From Zipacnadum sp036504235 (GTDB lineage Bacteria > Armatimonadota > Zipacnadia > Zipacnadales > Zipacnadaceae), in the NCBI GenBank assembly GCA_036504235.1, contig DASXVN010000053.1, positions 1-64,000 on the forward strand: a stretch of 64,000 nt of DNA. Reading direction: 5' to 3'. The notes under the pieces were generated by a model. It was not told the origin of the DNA, ran no database searches, and saw only the letters and a program-made list of their open reading frames with translations. How positions within the stretch are numbered: position 1 is the first letter of the stretch; each line of letters starts with the position of its first letter. Of this stretch, positions 27,509 through 36,360 are shown one piece after another. A program made the position numbers and the translations under genes.

Positions 27509-28612
27509 ATGGATTACACGCTCGAAGACCTGCTCCGGCAGATGCCGGTACTGAAAGCCTCGGACTTGCACTTGCGGGTCGGGGAGCCGCCCGTCATGCG
27601 TATTCATGGCGATCTGGAGCGGCTGGACCAGTATCCCGTGCTCACCGCCGAGAACGTCGTAGAACTGTGCTACGCCATTCTCAATGAGCGCCAGAAGTCG
27701 CGGCTGGAAACCAATCTGGGACTGGACCTGGCGCATGAAGTGCTCGGTCTGGCTCGCTTCCGCGTCAACATGTTCTACCAGCAGGCCTGCCTCGGCGCGG
27801 TGATGCGGATGATCCCCATCAACATCCTCACCATTGACGAGTTGGGCCTGCCCGCCGCTCTCAAGGCCCTGGCGCTGCTGCCGCGCGGACTGATTCTGGT
27901 CACCGGGCCGACCGGGTCCGGCAAATCCACCACCCTGGCGGCGATGGTTGACCACGTCAACGAGAATCAGCCGCTCCACGTGGTTACCATCGAGGACCCC
28001 ATCGAGTTCGTCCACAACGACAAACGTTGCGTGATCGAGCAGCGGGAGGTCGGCCAGGATACTTCCTCCTTTGCCGAGGCCCTCAAACACGTGGTGCGCG
28101 CCACTCCCGACGTCATCCTCGTCGGCGAGATGCGCGACCTGGAGACCATCGCACTGGCGATCACCGCCGCGGAAACCGGCCACTTGGTCTTCGGCACCCT
28201 GCATACCACCGACGCTATGCAGACCGTGGACCGCGCCGTGGACGTCTTCCCGCCGCAGCAGCAGCAGCAGATCCGCATGCAGCTTTCGGTCTGTCTGGCC
28301 GCCGTCATCAGCCAGAGCCTGCTGCCGGTGGCGGGCGGCGGCGCGCGCGTACCCGCCTTCGAGATCATGATCTGTAACCCCGCCATCCGCGCGGTTATTC
28401 GCGAGGGCAAGACCCACATGATCTACAACCTGATCCAGGCCGGCCGCGACGATGGCATGATGGCCCTGGATCAGTACTTGGCCGACCTGGTCAAAGCGGG
28501 AACGGTGGACTACGAGTTGGCCCTCTCCAAGTCCTCTTATCCCAACGAGTTCGCCAAGCGCTGCGGCTCGGCCGCGGTTATCGCCGAGCCGCCGGCGGCC
28601 GCCGGCGGATAA
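27509..28612 (+). CDS. pilT: Type IV pilus retraction ATPase PilT (second paralogue)
   Basis: 367 residues. An N-terminal PAS-like domain (KASDLHLRVGEPPVMRIHGD), Walker A GPTGSGKSTT at 133-142, TIEDPIEFVHND, DVILVGEMRDLETI, and HTTDAMQTVDR. A PilT-like C-terminal motif IREGKTHMIYNLIQAG is retained, with MMALDQYLADL after it. Probably disassembles the pilus by ATP-driven retraction (twitching, adhesion or DNA uptake). AGGAGG precedes ATG 27509. Protein identity with the third copy is clearly high, pointing to local duplication. Confidence 0.92.
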   Translation: MDYTLEDLLRQMPVLKASDLHLRVGEPPVMRIHGDLERLDQYPVLTAENVVELCYAILNERQKSRLETNLGLDLAHEVLGLARFRVNMFYQQACLGAVMRMIPINILTIDELGLPAALKALALLPRGLILVTGPTGSGKSTTLAAMVDHVNENQPLHVVTIEDPIEFVHNDKRCVIEQREVGQDTSSFAEALKHVVRATPDVILVGEMRDLETIALAITAAETGHLVFGTLHTTDAMQTVDRAVDVFPPQQQQQIRMQLSVCLAAVISQSLLPVAGGGARVPAFEIMICNPAIRAVIREGKTHMIYNLIQAGRDDGMMALDQYLADLVKAGTVDYELALSKSSYPNEFAKRCGSAAVIAEPPAAAGG

Positions 28613-28685
28613 GCGCGGAGGCTGCCTTCCCGACTTGCGGGCGTCGACCGGACGCCCATTCCTAGCCAGACAGGTGTGAGCAAAC

Positions 28686-29780
28686 ATGGCGGAGCTAGAC
28701 CTGGACAAACTGCTTACCTTCTGCGTGCAGCAGGGCGGGTCAGACATGATTCTCAAGTCGGGCACCCCCCCCATCATCCGCCTGCACGGCGACCTCGTAC
28801 GCATGAAACTGGAGGCCATCTCCCGCGAGGAAACCAAGCGGCTGGCCTACCAGGTGCTGGACGAGGAGCAGGTGCAGCATTTTGAGGACCGCTGGGAGTT
28901 GGACTTCGCCTACGAGATCGTGGGCGTCGCCCGATTCCGCTGCAACATGATGATTCAGCGCGGGCTGATCACCGCCATCTACCGCGTCATTCCCTACCGC
29001 ATCAAGTCCATCGAGGAGCTAGGCCTCCCCGAGATCTGCTACCGTCTCGCCGACCACCCGCGCGGCTTGGTGCTGGTCACTGGGCCCACCGGCTCGGGTA
29101 AGTCCACCACCCTGGCGGCGATGGTGGACTACGTCAACCGCACCAAACCGGTCCACATCATGACCGTCGAGGATCCCCTGGAGTTTATCCACGAGGACAA
29201 GCGGGCGGTGATCAATCAGCGCGAGTTGGGCCGCGACACGGTCAGCTTCGCCGACGCCCTCAAGTACGTTCTGCGCCAGGACCCGGACGTCATCCTCATC
29301 GGGGAGATGCGCGATCTGGAGACCATCGGCCTGGCGATTACCGCCGCGGAAACCGGCCATCTGGTCTTTGGAACCTTGCATACCACCAACGCCGTCCAAA
29401 CTGTAGACCGCGTTATCGACGTCTTCCCGCCTCACCAGCAGCAGCAGGTGCGGATGCAGATGTCCGTCAACCTGGTGGGCGTACTTTCGCAGGTTCTCTG
29501 CAAGACCTCGGACGGCCACGGTCGTGTGGCCGCCTTCGAGACGATGGAGGCGACTCCGGCTATTCGCAATCTGGTTCGCGAAGGCAAGACCCACCAGATC
29601 GGCTCCAACATTCAGACCGGCTCCAAGCGGGGCATGTACAGCCTGGATCAGTCGCTCGCGGCGCTGGTCGCCGACGGGCGCGCCGAGTACGAGTCGGCGC
29701 TCACTAAAGTCAACGACGTCATTGACTTCGAGGAGGTACTCGCGAAGCTGCGGGCCGACAAGGCCGCGGCTCGCGCTTAA
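28686..29780 (+). CDS. pilT: Type IV pilus retraction ATPase PilT (third paralogue, most canonical)
   Basis: 364 residues. Same order of motifs: GGSDMILKSGTPPIIRLHGD, Walker A at 133-142, TVEDPLEFIHEDK, DVILIGEMRDLETI and HTTNAVQTVDRVIDVFPPHQ. The tail carries the textbook PilT signature IRNLVREGKTHQIGSNIQTG then GMYSLDQSLAAL. This is the best candidate for the primary retraction motor; the other two may modulate it as PilU does. No pilB, pilC or pilM-Q genes are in the window, though a prepilin lies at 63060. Confidence 0.94.
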   Translation: MAELDLDKLLTFCVQQGGSDMILKSGTPPIIRLHGDLVRMKLEAISREETKRLAYQVLDEEQVQHFEDRWELDFAYEIVGVARFRCNMMIQRGLITAIYRVIPYRIKSIEELGLPEICYRLADHPRGLVLVTGPTGSGKSTTLAAMVDYVNRTKPVHIMTVEDPLEFIHEDKRAVINQRELGRDTVSFADALKYVLRQDPDVILIGEMRDLETIGLAITAAETGHLVFGTLHTTNAVQTVDRVIDVFPPHQQQQVRMQMSVNLVGVLSQVLCKTSDGHGRVAAFETMEATPAIRNLVREGKTHQIGSNIQTGSKRGMYSLDQSLAALVADGRAEYESALTKVNDVIDFEEVLAKLRADKAAARA

Positions 29781-29840
29781 CCCCGCCCGGCGCCGCCTCG
29801 ACGGCGGGAATTTTGCCGCTCAAAGGACGACAGCTACCCT

Positions 29841-30965
29841 ATGCCCGTGAAGAAGACCGAAATCGCCCTCAAGACCCTCAGCAGCGGCCTGTTCTCGCTG
29901 TGCAGCCTCGCCTTTCGCATCGGCGGCGCCGCCTTCGTGCTGGTGGGGGCGTACCTGATTTTCGCGACGCTCTCCGGGCAACTCAAGGACGCCACGGCAG
30001 GCGGCGTCACTGCTATCCACACGATGGGCCGAGTCTTCCTGCTCTGTGGCGTCGTGGCCACGGCGAGCCTCGTGCTGATCACTCTGGAGGAAATCTACTG
30101 GGCGGTGGCCTCGGGCGTGGTCGGTCTGGGCCTGTTGTTCGGCATCCCCACGCTGGTAATGAGCACCTACCAGGGCGTGCCGCTTTCGGCTAATGGCAAG
30201 CTCGCGGCCGAGGCGATGGTCAACTGGGGAACCATGACCGGCAAGGCCATCATCTTCGTGGTGGGGCTGCGGCTGGTCTACGAGATCTACCGGCAGTTGA
30301 CGGAGGGCAGCGCGCGGCGGCGCGTGGAGGAGATCGAAAAGCCGGTCCAGAGCGGGCGCCGGCAGGGCAGCACCCGCGCCAAGCCGCCTTCGGAAAGTGT
30401 CCTGGCCCCTTGCTGGAAGATGCAGTTCTGCCATGAGACCGTCCGGGAGATGTGCCCGGCCTTCACTGCGAAAAAGACCTGCTGGCGATACGGCCGCGGC
30501 TGCAACTGCGACCCCGACCTGGTGGAGTCCCTCATCCGCAACCGGGCCAGCGGCCCCACGCGCACCGCGGCCAGCCGCGAAGGCGCCTACATCCGCGCCG
30601 AACTTGAGGCGGAGACCCCGCGCGGCCCGTCCGAAAAGACGATCCCCTGCGCTCGCTGCCCCATCTATACCGAGCATCAGCGCCGCAAGTTCCGGGTGGT
30701 CAACCCCCTGCTCATCGTGATTACGGTGGCCCTCTTGTCCATCTTCTTTGTCCCGCTGACTCACTTCTACAGCGTGCTGGCGGGCATCGTGGCCAAGGCC
30801 GCCAGCGGTAGTCTGGTCAGCCAGGGCGGCAACGTCGCCTACTGGCAGAAGTACCTCGACACGCCCGCCCTGCAAGCCTGTTTTGTCGTCATTATCGGCC
30901 TATTCCTACTGTCCTGGGTGCTCCGGGCGGGCGAGTGGCTGATCCTGGAGAAGAAGCTGGTCTAG
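29841..30965 (+). CDS. Unrecognised membrane protein with an eight-cysteine cytoplasmic-type domain
   Basis: 374 residues. Hydrophobic segments near 24-44, 62-82, 84-106, 132-150, 288-306 and 345-365 flank a charged soluble region at about 151-286. That region holds eight Cys: 191, 197, 205, 214, 221, 223, 270 and 273, in PCWKMQFC, REMCP, KTCWRYGRGCNCD and PCARCPIY, followed by TEHQRRKFR. The spacing suggests zinc or iron-sulfur binding, perhaps two sites. I do not recognise the family. AAGGACG precedes ATG 29841 and the gene follows the third pilT by 60 bases on the same strand, so a membrane role in pilus-motor control or sensing is possible but unproven. Confidence 0.72.
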   Translation: MPVKKTEIALKTLSSGLFSLCSLAFRIGGAAFVLVGAYLIFATLSGQLKDATAGGVTAIHTMGRVFLLCGVVATASLVLITLEEIYWAVASGVVGLGLLFGIPTLVMSTYQGVPLSANGKLAAEAMVNWGTMTGKAIIFVVGLRLVYEIYRQLTEGSARRRVEEIEKPVQSGRRQGSTRAKPPSESVLAPCWKMQFCHETVREMCPAFTAKKTCWRYGRGCNCDPDLVESLIRNRASGPTRTAASREGAYIRAELEAETPRGPSEKTIPCARCPIYTEHQRRKFRVVNPLLIVITVALLSIFFVPLTHFYSVLAGIVAKAASGSLVSQGGNVAYWQKYLDTPALQACFVVIIGLFLLSWVLRAGEWLILEKKLV

Positions 30966-31002
30966 CGGGGGGGCGAGCGTCCTGGAGGGACAGCAGCTCC
31001 AC

Positions 31003-31269
31003 GTGGTGCTAAGCGGAAGAGTCCAGGGAGTGGGCTTCCGCTATTTTGCGGTCGAGCGGGCGCAGCGCCGCGGCCTCACCGGCTGGGTCCGCAACCTGGG
31101 CGAGAACCGGGTTGAGGTGCGGGCCGCCGGGCCGTCGTCCGAGTTGGATGCCTTCCTGGCCGAACTTCGTCTGGGACCGCCGCAGTCGCGAGTAGACGCG
31201 GTCCAGGCTGACTGGCAGCCGCCCGCCGAGGAGTTCTCCGGCTTCCGCGTCGTCGCCGGCGGCTGGTAA
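31003..31269 (+). CDS. acyP: Acylphosphatase
   Basis: 88 residues, the normal family size. Hydrolyses acyl phosphates such as 1,3-bisphosphoglycerate or carbamoyl phosphate. The phosphate loop SGRVQGVGFRYF with catalytic Arg, and GWVRNLGENRVEV with catalytic Asn, are both present. The start is uncertain: GTG 31003 follows GGAGGGA (30984-30990) at a long 12-base spacing, and the family residues LHV just upstream are in frame but have no better start. Confidence 0.9.
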   Translation: MVLSGRVQGVGFRYFAVERAQRRGLTGWVRNLGENRVEVRAAGPSSELDAFLAELRLGPPQSRVDAVQADWQPPAEEFSGFRVVAGGW

Positions 31270-31305
31270 GGCCACACCGCTACCCGCACGGATTCCCCTT
31301 ACCCT

Positions 31306-32067
31306 ATGACTGACCTATCCGCTTTCCCCGAAAACTGGTGGCAGGAGTTCTTTGAGTCACCCGACAGCATTCCGCTGTCTTTCTTCCCCTCGGAGAAGGA
31401 GACGGACGCGGAGATTGCCGGGCTGCTGGAGATGCTGGCGCTGCGCGGGCCCGAGCGGGTGGCGGACATCTGCTGCGGCGGGGGGCGGCACGTGCTGCGG
31501 CTGCGGGCGCAGGGCTACCAGGTCGTGGGCCTGGATATTTCGCGCATGATGCTCCTGCGGGCCCAGCGTGAGGCCGGCCGCCGCGCCTGTCCGCTGGTGC
31601 GCGGCGACGCGCGCTATCTGCCCTTCCGCTCCGGCAGCCTCGAGGTAGTGCTGAACCTCTTCAACAGCTTCGGCTACTGCGAGACGGACGCGGAGAATGA
31701 GGCGGTCTTTCAGGAGGCCGCGCGGTGCCTGGCCCCCGGCGGCCAGTTTCTGCTCGAGACGCGCAACCCCCAGTACCAGATTCTCTTCGCCCCGGTCCGC
31801 CAGACGGTGGCCGCCTCGCGCGGGCGGAAGCTGGTGGTGGGCTGGCGCTACGACCGCGAGACGCACCGGCTTAGCTCGGAATGGCGCAGCGGGAGCAACC
31901 TGGAGGAGGTCGTGTATCGGGCGAGCCTGCGGCTGTATCAGGTCGAGGAACTCCAGGCCATGGCCGCGCGCGCGGGGCTGGAGGAGGTCGGAATCTACGG
32001 CGGCTATGGGGGCGAGCCCTTCACCGGCTGGGAGCGGCTGCTGGTCTACCACGGCCGCAAAGCCTAG
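31306..32067 (+). CDS. Class I SAM-dependent methyltransferase
   Basis: 253 residues. A Rossmann-type methyltransferase: an N-terminal WWQEFFESPDSIPLSFFPSE lead, motif I VADICCGGGRHVLRL, acidic residue in GLDIS, PLVRGDARYLPFRSGSLE (motif II region) and LNLFNSFGY. The N-terminal lead resembles a common family of small-molecule methyltransferases of unknown substrate. It overlaps the convergent FHA gene by three bases at the stop codons. Confidence 0.87.
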   Translation: MTDLSAFPENWWQEFFESPDSIPLSFFPSEKETDAEIAGLLEMLALRGPERVADICCGGGRHVLRLRAQGYQVVGLDISRMMLLRAQREAGRRACPLVRGDARYLPFRSGSLEVVLNLFNSFGYCETDAENEAVFQEAARCLAPGGQFLLETRNPQYQILFAPVRQTVAASRGRKLVVGWRYDRETHRLSSEWRSGSNLEEVVYRASLRLYQVEELQAMAARAGLEEVGIYGGYGGEPFTGWERLLVYHGRKA

Positions 32068-33257
32068 CTCAGACCGCCGCCGGGGCCGAGCGGCAGCGTC
32101 TTGACTCGGTACTCCAGCGCTGTCTGGCCCAGGCTGATCACATCTCCGCTGGTCAGTCGCTGGCGACTCACGCGCCGGCCATTCACCAGGGTCACCGACT
32201 CCGGCGCGGAGAACAGCACGTGCCCCTGGCCCTCCTGCTGCAGGACAGCGTGCTGGGGGCGGAGAGTGGAGTCCTTGATCAGGCACAGGTCGCACTTGGG
32301 GCTGCTGCCCAGGGTGGTCAGCGGGCGGTAGAGGATGAACTGCTTGCCCTGCAGCGGCCCCTGCACCACGATTAGCCAGGCTTCCTTGCGCAGCTCCTCG
32401 ACCAGCCCAATCGCGGCCCCGGAGCACAGGCCCAGCACGGTCATGGCGATCAGGCGGCTGGCCAGACCGGCGTGCGCCCCGTGCCCCCCGATCAGGGCCT
32501 GAGCGATCATGCTGATCGGGTCAAAGAGCAGGCCGCCCACGAATCCCCCGATCGCGCCGCCGACCAGGCCGTTCACCAGTTTGCGGCCACTGCCGCTATG
32601 CGCCCCCTGGCTGAGGCCGACGCAGACCCCGACCAGCCCCCAGGCAATCGCCCGGAGCATGATCTGCCCCAGCAGATTGCCGCGCAGGCCCGCGCCCAGG
32701 CCGCCGTAAAGCAGTTGCCCGACCACGCCGCCCAGCGCGCCGCCGCCGCCGCCGATGAGCAGCCCCCAGCCCAAGCCGCGCCAGAGCTTCTCCGGCACGC
32801 GGGTGGAGATCCCCTCGACGCAGCCCAAAGCCGCACCGATCAATCCGCCCAGACAGGCGCCGAACACCGCCATCTCCAGCAGGATGCCGGCCAGATCGGT
32901 CGCCATTTTCGGTCCGTCTTGGGTGAAGGGCTCGACTACCGCCCAAGCGAGGAAGCCGCCCAGGGCTCCGGCCAGGGCCAGCTGGAGCACGCCCCAGGTC
33001 GCGACCGCGGAGGAGCCGAGGGAGGACTTGACGCCGTAGGAGGCGCCGGGGGTCAGCGTAGGAGGCGCGGAGCCGAAGTACTCCCCCCGACGGGCCGCGG
33101 CCGACGGCGCCTTAGCCGCCGGCAAGGGGAGGTCGGTCAGGTCGTCGCTGCCGATGACCAGCAGTTCGCCCGCCGCGGTAGGCGGCGGCGGGGTCACCGG
33201 CGGCAGCTCCAGATCGTCGAGGTCCTCCGGCTCGATATTCAGAAAGTCGTTGTCCAT
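32064..33257 (-). CDS. Membrane protein with glycine-rich helices and C-terminal FHA domain
   Basis: 397 residues. An acidic and Pro-rich cytoplasmic N-terminus (DFLNIEPEDLDDLELPP), then about six hydrophobic, glycine-zipper-like segments at 85-300 (GLLIGGGGGALGGVVG, VGGAIGGFVGGLLF), then an FHA domain at roughly 305-390 (TTLGSSPKCDL, RPQHAVL, TLVNGRRV). FHA domains bind phosphothreonine, so this may be a membrane anchor reading Ser/Thr kinase signals; no kinase is in the window. The glycine-rich middle resembles paired YrrM-like or glycine-zipper pore segments but no family is assigned. Last gene of a long minus-strand run. Confidence 0.75.
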   Translation of the reverse strand: MDNDFLNIEPEDLDDLELPPVTPPPPTAAGELLVIGSDDLTDLPLPAAKAPSAAARRGEYFGSAPPTLTPGASYGVKSSLGSSAVATWGVLQLALAGALGGFLAWAVVEPFTQDGPKMATDLAGILLEMAVFGACLGGLIGAALGCVEGISTRVPEKLWRGLGWGLLIGGGGGALGGVVGQLLYGGLGAGLRGNLLGQIMLRAIAWGLVGVCVGLSQGAHSGSGRKLVNGLVGGAIGGFVGGLLFDPISMIAQALIGGHGAHAGLASRLIAMTVLGLCSGAAIGLVEELRKEAWLIVVQGPLQGKQFILYRPLTTLGSSPKCDLCLIKDSTLRPQHAVLQQEGQGHVLFSAPESVTLVNGRRVSRQRLTSGDVISLGQTALEYRVKTLPLGPGGGLS

Positions 33258-33314
33258 GCTCGCCTCAGCTTAGACGGGCTGCCCGTAGCCGTCAAGAGGC
33301 GAGCGCCGGCTCCG

Positions 33315-35303
33315 CTAGCCGAAGGGGAAGAAGGGAGCCTGCAGCCGGAAGAACCCGGCCAGGGCGGCCCAGATTACGGCCTGCGCAAACTCGCCCAGGA
33401 TCAGACCGAGGAAGAAGGGGCGCAGCGCCATGAATCCGCGCATCCCGCCGTAGCGGTTGATCAGCGACTTGATCATCCAGGCCAGCATCAGCGGGAACCA
33501 GAAGACGAACAGCCCGTAGGTCCCCGACAGGGCCATCCCCAGCGGCCCCAGCGGCCACCACAGGTAGCGGGTGCGCAGGAAGGTCATCAAGAGCGTGATC
33601 GCCGCTCCGGAGGCGAAGAAGATCGGCAGGCGGCCGTCATAGTGCGGCGTCGCCTGCATGGCCTGCGCGTACGCGCCCGCGGTCCATTGCGGGGTCGCCT
33701 GATAGACGTAGGGGTAGAGCTGCACGGCTCCCATACGGTAGGGAATCATCAGGTGCAGCGCTCCGCCCAGGATTAGAGCGACGGCCAGTCCGGCGCTCAG
33801 GGCCCAGAGCAGCGCGCGCCGGTCCAGCCGCACCGCGTCCGCCAGCTTGAGGCTGTCCAGGAAAGCGCTGAGCAGGTTGCCGCGCTGATCGCGCATGAAC
33901 ACAGCGTCGGTCAGTGACAGGGCGGTCATGGTCTTGGGCGTCATGGTCTGCAGCGGCGTGAACATCGCCACCAGGTCCACGGGCCGGAAGGAGGTCTCCG
34001 TCTCCAGCAGGCCGGCCTCGTTGACGGAGCGCGCCATGACCGGCAGCGTGATGAACAGGTAGACCACGGCCTGCAGCAGAGCGATGCCCGGGGACATCCC
34101 CAGCTTGACGAAGAAGATCACCAGCCCCACCGGACCGACGATCAGCCCCAGCAAGGCTAAGCGCGCCGGCAGCAGCTCTCGCTCGCCGGTCTCCACCCCC
34201 TTCATGACCCCCTGCACAGTCTTGCGCAGGTACGGCCACGCCGACTTGAGCATGTAGCCAACCACGACCACGAAGGCGCCCGCCACCTGGTAGCCATTCC
34301 AGAGAGTGGTGGGGTACATGGGCATGCCCTCCGGGGGGATGCCCACGGCGGAGAAGGCTACGTTCTGGAGCCGGGCAAACATGAAGAAGGACCACATGGT
34401 CAGCGAGAGCTGCGCAGGTAGGAAGTAGGAAAAGCCCAGCGCGCCCATGGACATGAAGATTTGGACCCCGCCCATGTCGCTCCAGGGGCGGCCCATCGCC
34501 TTGATGCCCTCATCCAGAGGAAAACGCAACTGGATCAACGGGAAACCGGGATAGTTCGCATGCAGACCGTTGAGGGTGTAGATGATGGTTGGGATCGCGA
34601 GCCCGATCCAGAGCAGCGGCTGGCGGAAGATCGAGGTGAGCCCGCCATGCTCCTTGGCCAGTTCCAGGGGCAGCACGGTCAGGGGGAAGGAAAGCTTCTC
34701 GTTGTCCACCCACTGCCGCCGCAGGAGCGACGCCATGCAGGCCACGGTCAGTAGCACCAGCAAGATAGCGACGCCCCAGGCGGCCAGCGGCGTGGCCCAC
34801 GCGCCCCAGGGTAGGTGCTGGCCGGGCGAGAGGCCCTCGTAGAAGCTCCGGGTGACCGTCTGGTTGGCGGGGCCATTCACCGAGAAAGGTACAGCCCACT
34901 GGGGCGTCTTGGGGAAGAGCAGCCGCGCCCAGTCGTTGGCCGGCGTGGCGTAGTAGTTGTAGCAGACCAGAGTGGGGATCCACTTTTCGAGGATGCCGCG
35001 CGAGGTGGCCAGGGAGGCAACCAGGACCATCGCGTAAATGGCGACGATCTCCGCAGGGCGCAGGGCCAGCCGGGAGCTGCCCAGGCGGACCAGCATGTTC
35101 AGCACGACCAGGAGCAGCAGCAATCCGACTGCGGCCGGGGCAAACTGCATGATGGCGATGGGAATCTGGGCGACTACCAGCTCGGCCCAGGCGACGACGA
35201 AGACCGCCACGGCGCTGAGCAACAGGCCCACGATCAGGGCCCGCGGTGTCAGGCCGCTGCGGGGAGAAGTACCGGAATCCAACCGCGATGGTCCAATTTG
35301 CAT
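33315..35303 (-). CDS. Second DUF6785/DUF6784-like polytopic membrane protein
   Basis: 662 residues, about 12-14 transmembrane segments; clearly a paralogue of the protein at 10324-12327. Shared stretches include LRPAEIVAIYAMVLVASLAT, YEGLSPGQHLPWGAW, LLRRQWVDNEKLSFPLTVLP and RYGGMRGFMALRPFFLGLIL. The start ATG 35303 has AGGAGG about 11 bases upstream; a longer frame to 35342 lacks a ribosome-binding site. Probably an OPT-like transporter of unknown substrate. It follows an AEC-type permease gene by 66 bases on the same strand. Confidence 0.75.
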   Translation of the reverse strand: MQIGPSRLDSGTSPRSGLTPRALIVGLLLSAVAVFVVAWAELVVAQIPIAIMQFAPAAVGLLLLLVVLNMLVRLGSSRLALRPAEIVAIYAMVLVASLATSRGILEKWIPTLVCYNYYATPANDWARLLFPKTPQWAVPFSVNGPANQTVTRSFYEGLSPGQHLPWGAWATPLAAWGVAILLVLLTVACMASLLRRQWVDNEKLSFPLTVLPLELAKEHGGLTSIFRQPLLWIGLAIPTIIYTLNGLHANYPGFPLIQLRFPLDEGIKAMGRPWSDMGGVQIFMSMGALGFSYFLPAQLSLTMWSFFMFARLQNVAFSAVGIPPEGMPMYPTTLWNGYQVAGAFVVVVGYMLKSAWPYLRKTVQGVMKGVETGERELLPARLALLGLIVGPVGLVIFFVKLGMSPGIALLQAVVYLFITLPVMARSVNEAGLLETETSFRPVDLVAMFTPLQTMTPKTMTALSLTDAVFMRDQRGNLLSAFLDSLKLADAVRLDRRALLWALSAGLAVALILGGALHLMIPYRMGAVQLYPYVYQATPQWTAGAYAQAMQATPHYDGRLPIFFASGAAITLLMTFLRTRYLWWPLGPLGMALSGTYGLFVFWFPLMLAWMIKSLINRYGGMRGFMALRPFFLGLILGEFAQAVIWAALAGFFRLQAPFFPFG

Positions 35304-35369
35304 CAAGTAAGAATCCTCCTGCGTAAATGCGCAACGATGCATTTCGCTAGTGGTGTCTAGAACTCCTCT

Positions 35370-36326
35370 TCACAGGTGCCGGGCCACCCAGAGCAGCACG
35401 GGGACCCAGGCCGCCGCGAACAGGTTGGTCGTCACCCACAGGCTGTTGGCCACGTCCACCTTCAGCCCCGTGCATTGAGCGACGACAATCGAGAGAATGG
35501 CCACCGGCGCCGAACACTCGATAAGCACTATCTTGACGAGCTGATTGTCGGCTTGTCCCCACAACCCCAGAAGCGCCGCCAGGCCCAGACCCAGCAACGG
35601 GGTGAGCACGAATTTTACGACGTGCATGACCACGATAGGCCGCACATACTGCCCCAGCGCCGACAAACGCAGGTTGCCGCCGATGGCGAAAAGCTGAATC
35701 GCCGTGTCCAGAGGCACCAGGACGTCAATCATCCGCAGCGCCACCGCGGGCGGAGGCGCGACCACATGGGCCAGCAGCCCCAGCAGCACCCCTAGCAGCG
35801 GGTTGCGGCTATAGCCCCAGCGGAAAGTGGCGATACAGGTCTGCCAGGGCGACGAGGACGAGGCCACATATCGCCCGGCAATGAAGAAGCCCAGCAAATA
35901 GAGCAGGGGCAGAAACGGCAGGGTGTAGATGGTCCCCAGCGCGGCTCCCTGCGCCCCCAGCAGGATGAAGCAGATGAACACCCCGAAGGTCGTCCCCTGA
36001 TTGGAGAACATGGCGCTGATGATCCAGGCCGCCTGCTCGCGGGGCTCGGAGAGAAGACGGCGGGCGATCAGTGTGGCCGGCAGCCAGATCAGCACGATGC
36101 ACAGCGCGCAGATCATGGGCAACGCAGCGGCGCCCCAACCCACCGGGCGGAGCGCCCACATCACCAGGAAGCTCACGACCGGCGTCAGCCAGGTCAGCCC
36201 GGCCCGGCTCACCCCGACGGCCTGCCCGCTCTGCAGCCGGCCGCGCTTGCGGGCGGCGTAGCCGACGGCCAGACTCAGCACGATCACCAGAAATGCTTCA
36301 ATAGTCTTGGCCGTGGTCTCAGTCAT
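35370..36326 (-). CDS. AEC-family permease (auxin efflux carrier-like)
   Basis: 318 residues, roughly 9-10 transmembrane segments. AEC/malonate-permease style features: an N-terminal IVLSLAVGYAARKRGRL, unwound motifs such as SNQGTTFGVFI, ALRMIDVLVPLDTAIQLFAIGGNL (landmark) and ECSAPVAILSIVVAQ near the end. Bacterial members export or exchange carboxylates such as malate or malonate. It lies in a minus-strand run with the DUF6785-like transporter downstream and a zinc-finger membrane protein upstream. Confidence 0.8.
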   Translation of the reverse strand: MTETTAKTIEAFLVIVLSLAVGYAARKRGRLQSGQAVGVSRAGLTWLTPVVSFLVMWALRPVGWGAAALPMICALCIVLIWLPATLIARRLLSEPREQAAWIISAMFSNQGTTFGVFICFILLGAQGAALGTIYTLPFLPLLYLLGFFIAGRYVASSSSPWQTCIATFRWGYSRNPLLGVLLGLLAHVVAPPPAVALRMIDVLVPLDTAIQLFAIGGNLRLSALGQYVRPIVVMHVVKFVLTPLLGLGLAALLGLWGQADNQLVKIVLIECSAPVAILSIVVAQCTGLKVDVANSLWVTTNLFAAAWVPVLLWVARHL

Positions 36327-36360
36327 AGGTAGGGCCGGAGGGTGAGGCCTCTGCGTGCGC

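Noticed and set aside
26462..28837. 791-codon open frame antisense to two pilT genes
   Set aside because: High GC with strong third-position bias opens antisense frames. The sense strand has the complete PilT motifs; the antisense has no domain, signal or ribosome-binding site.
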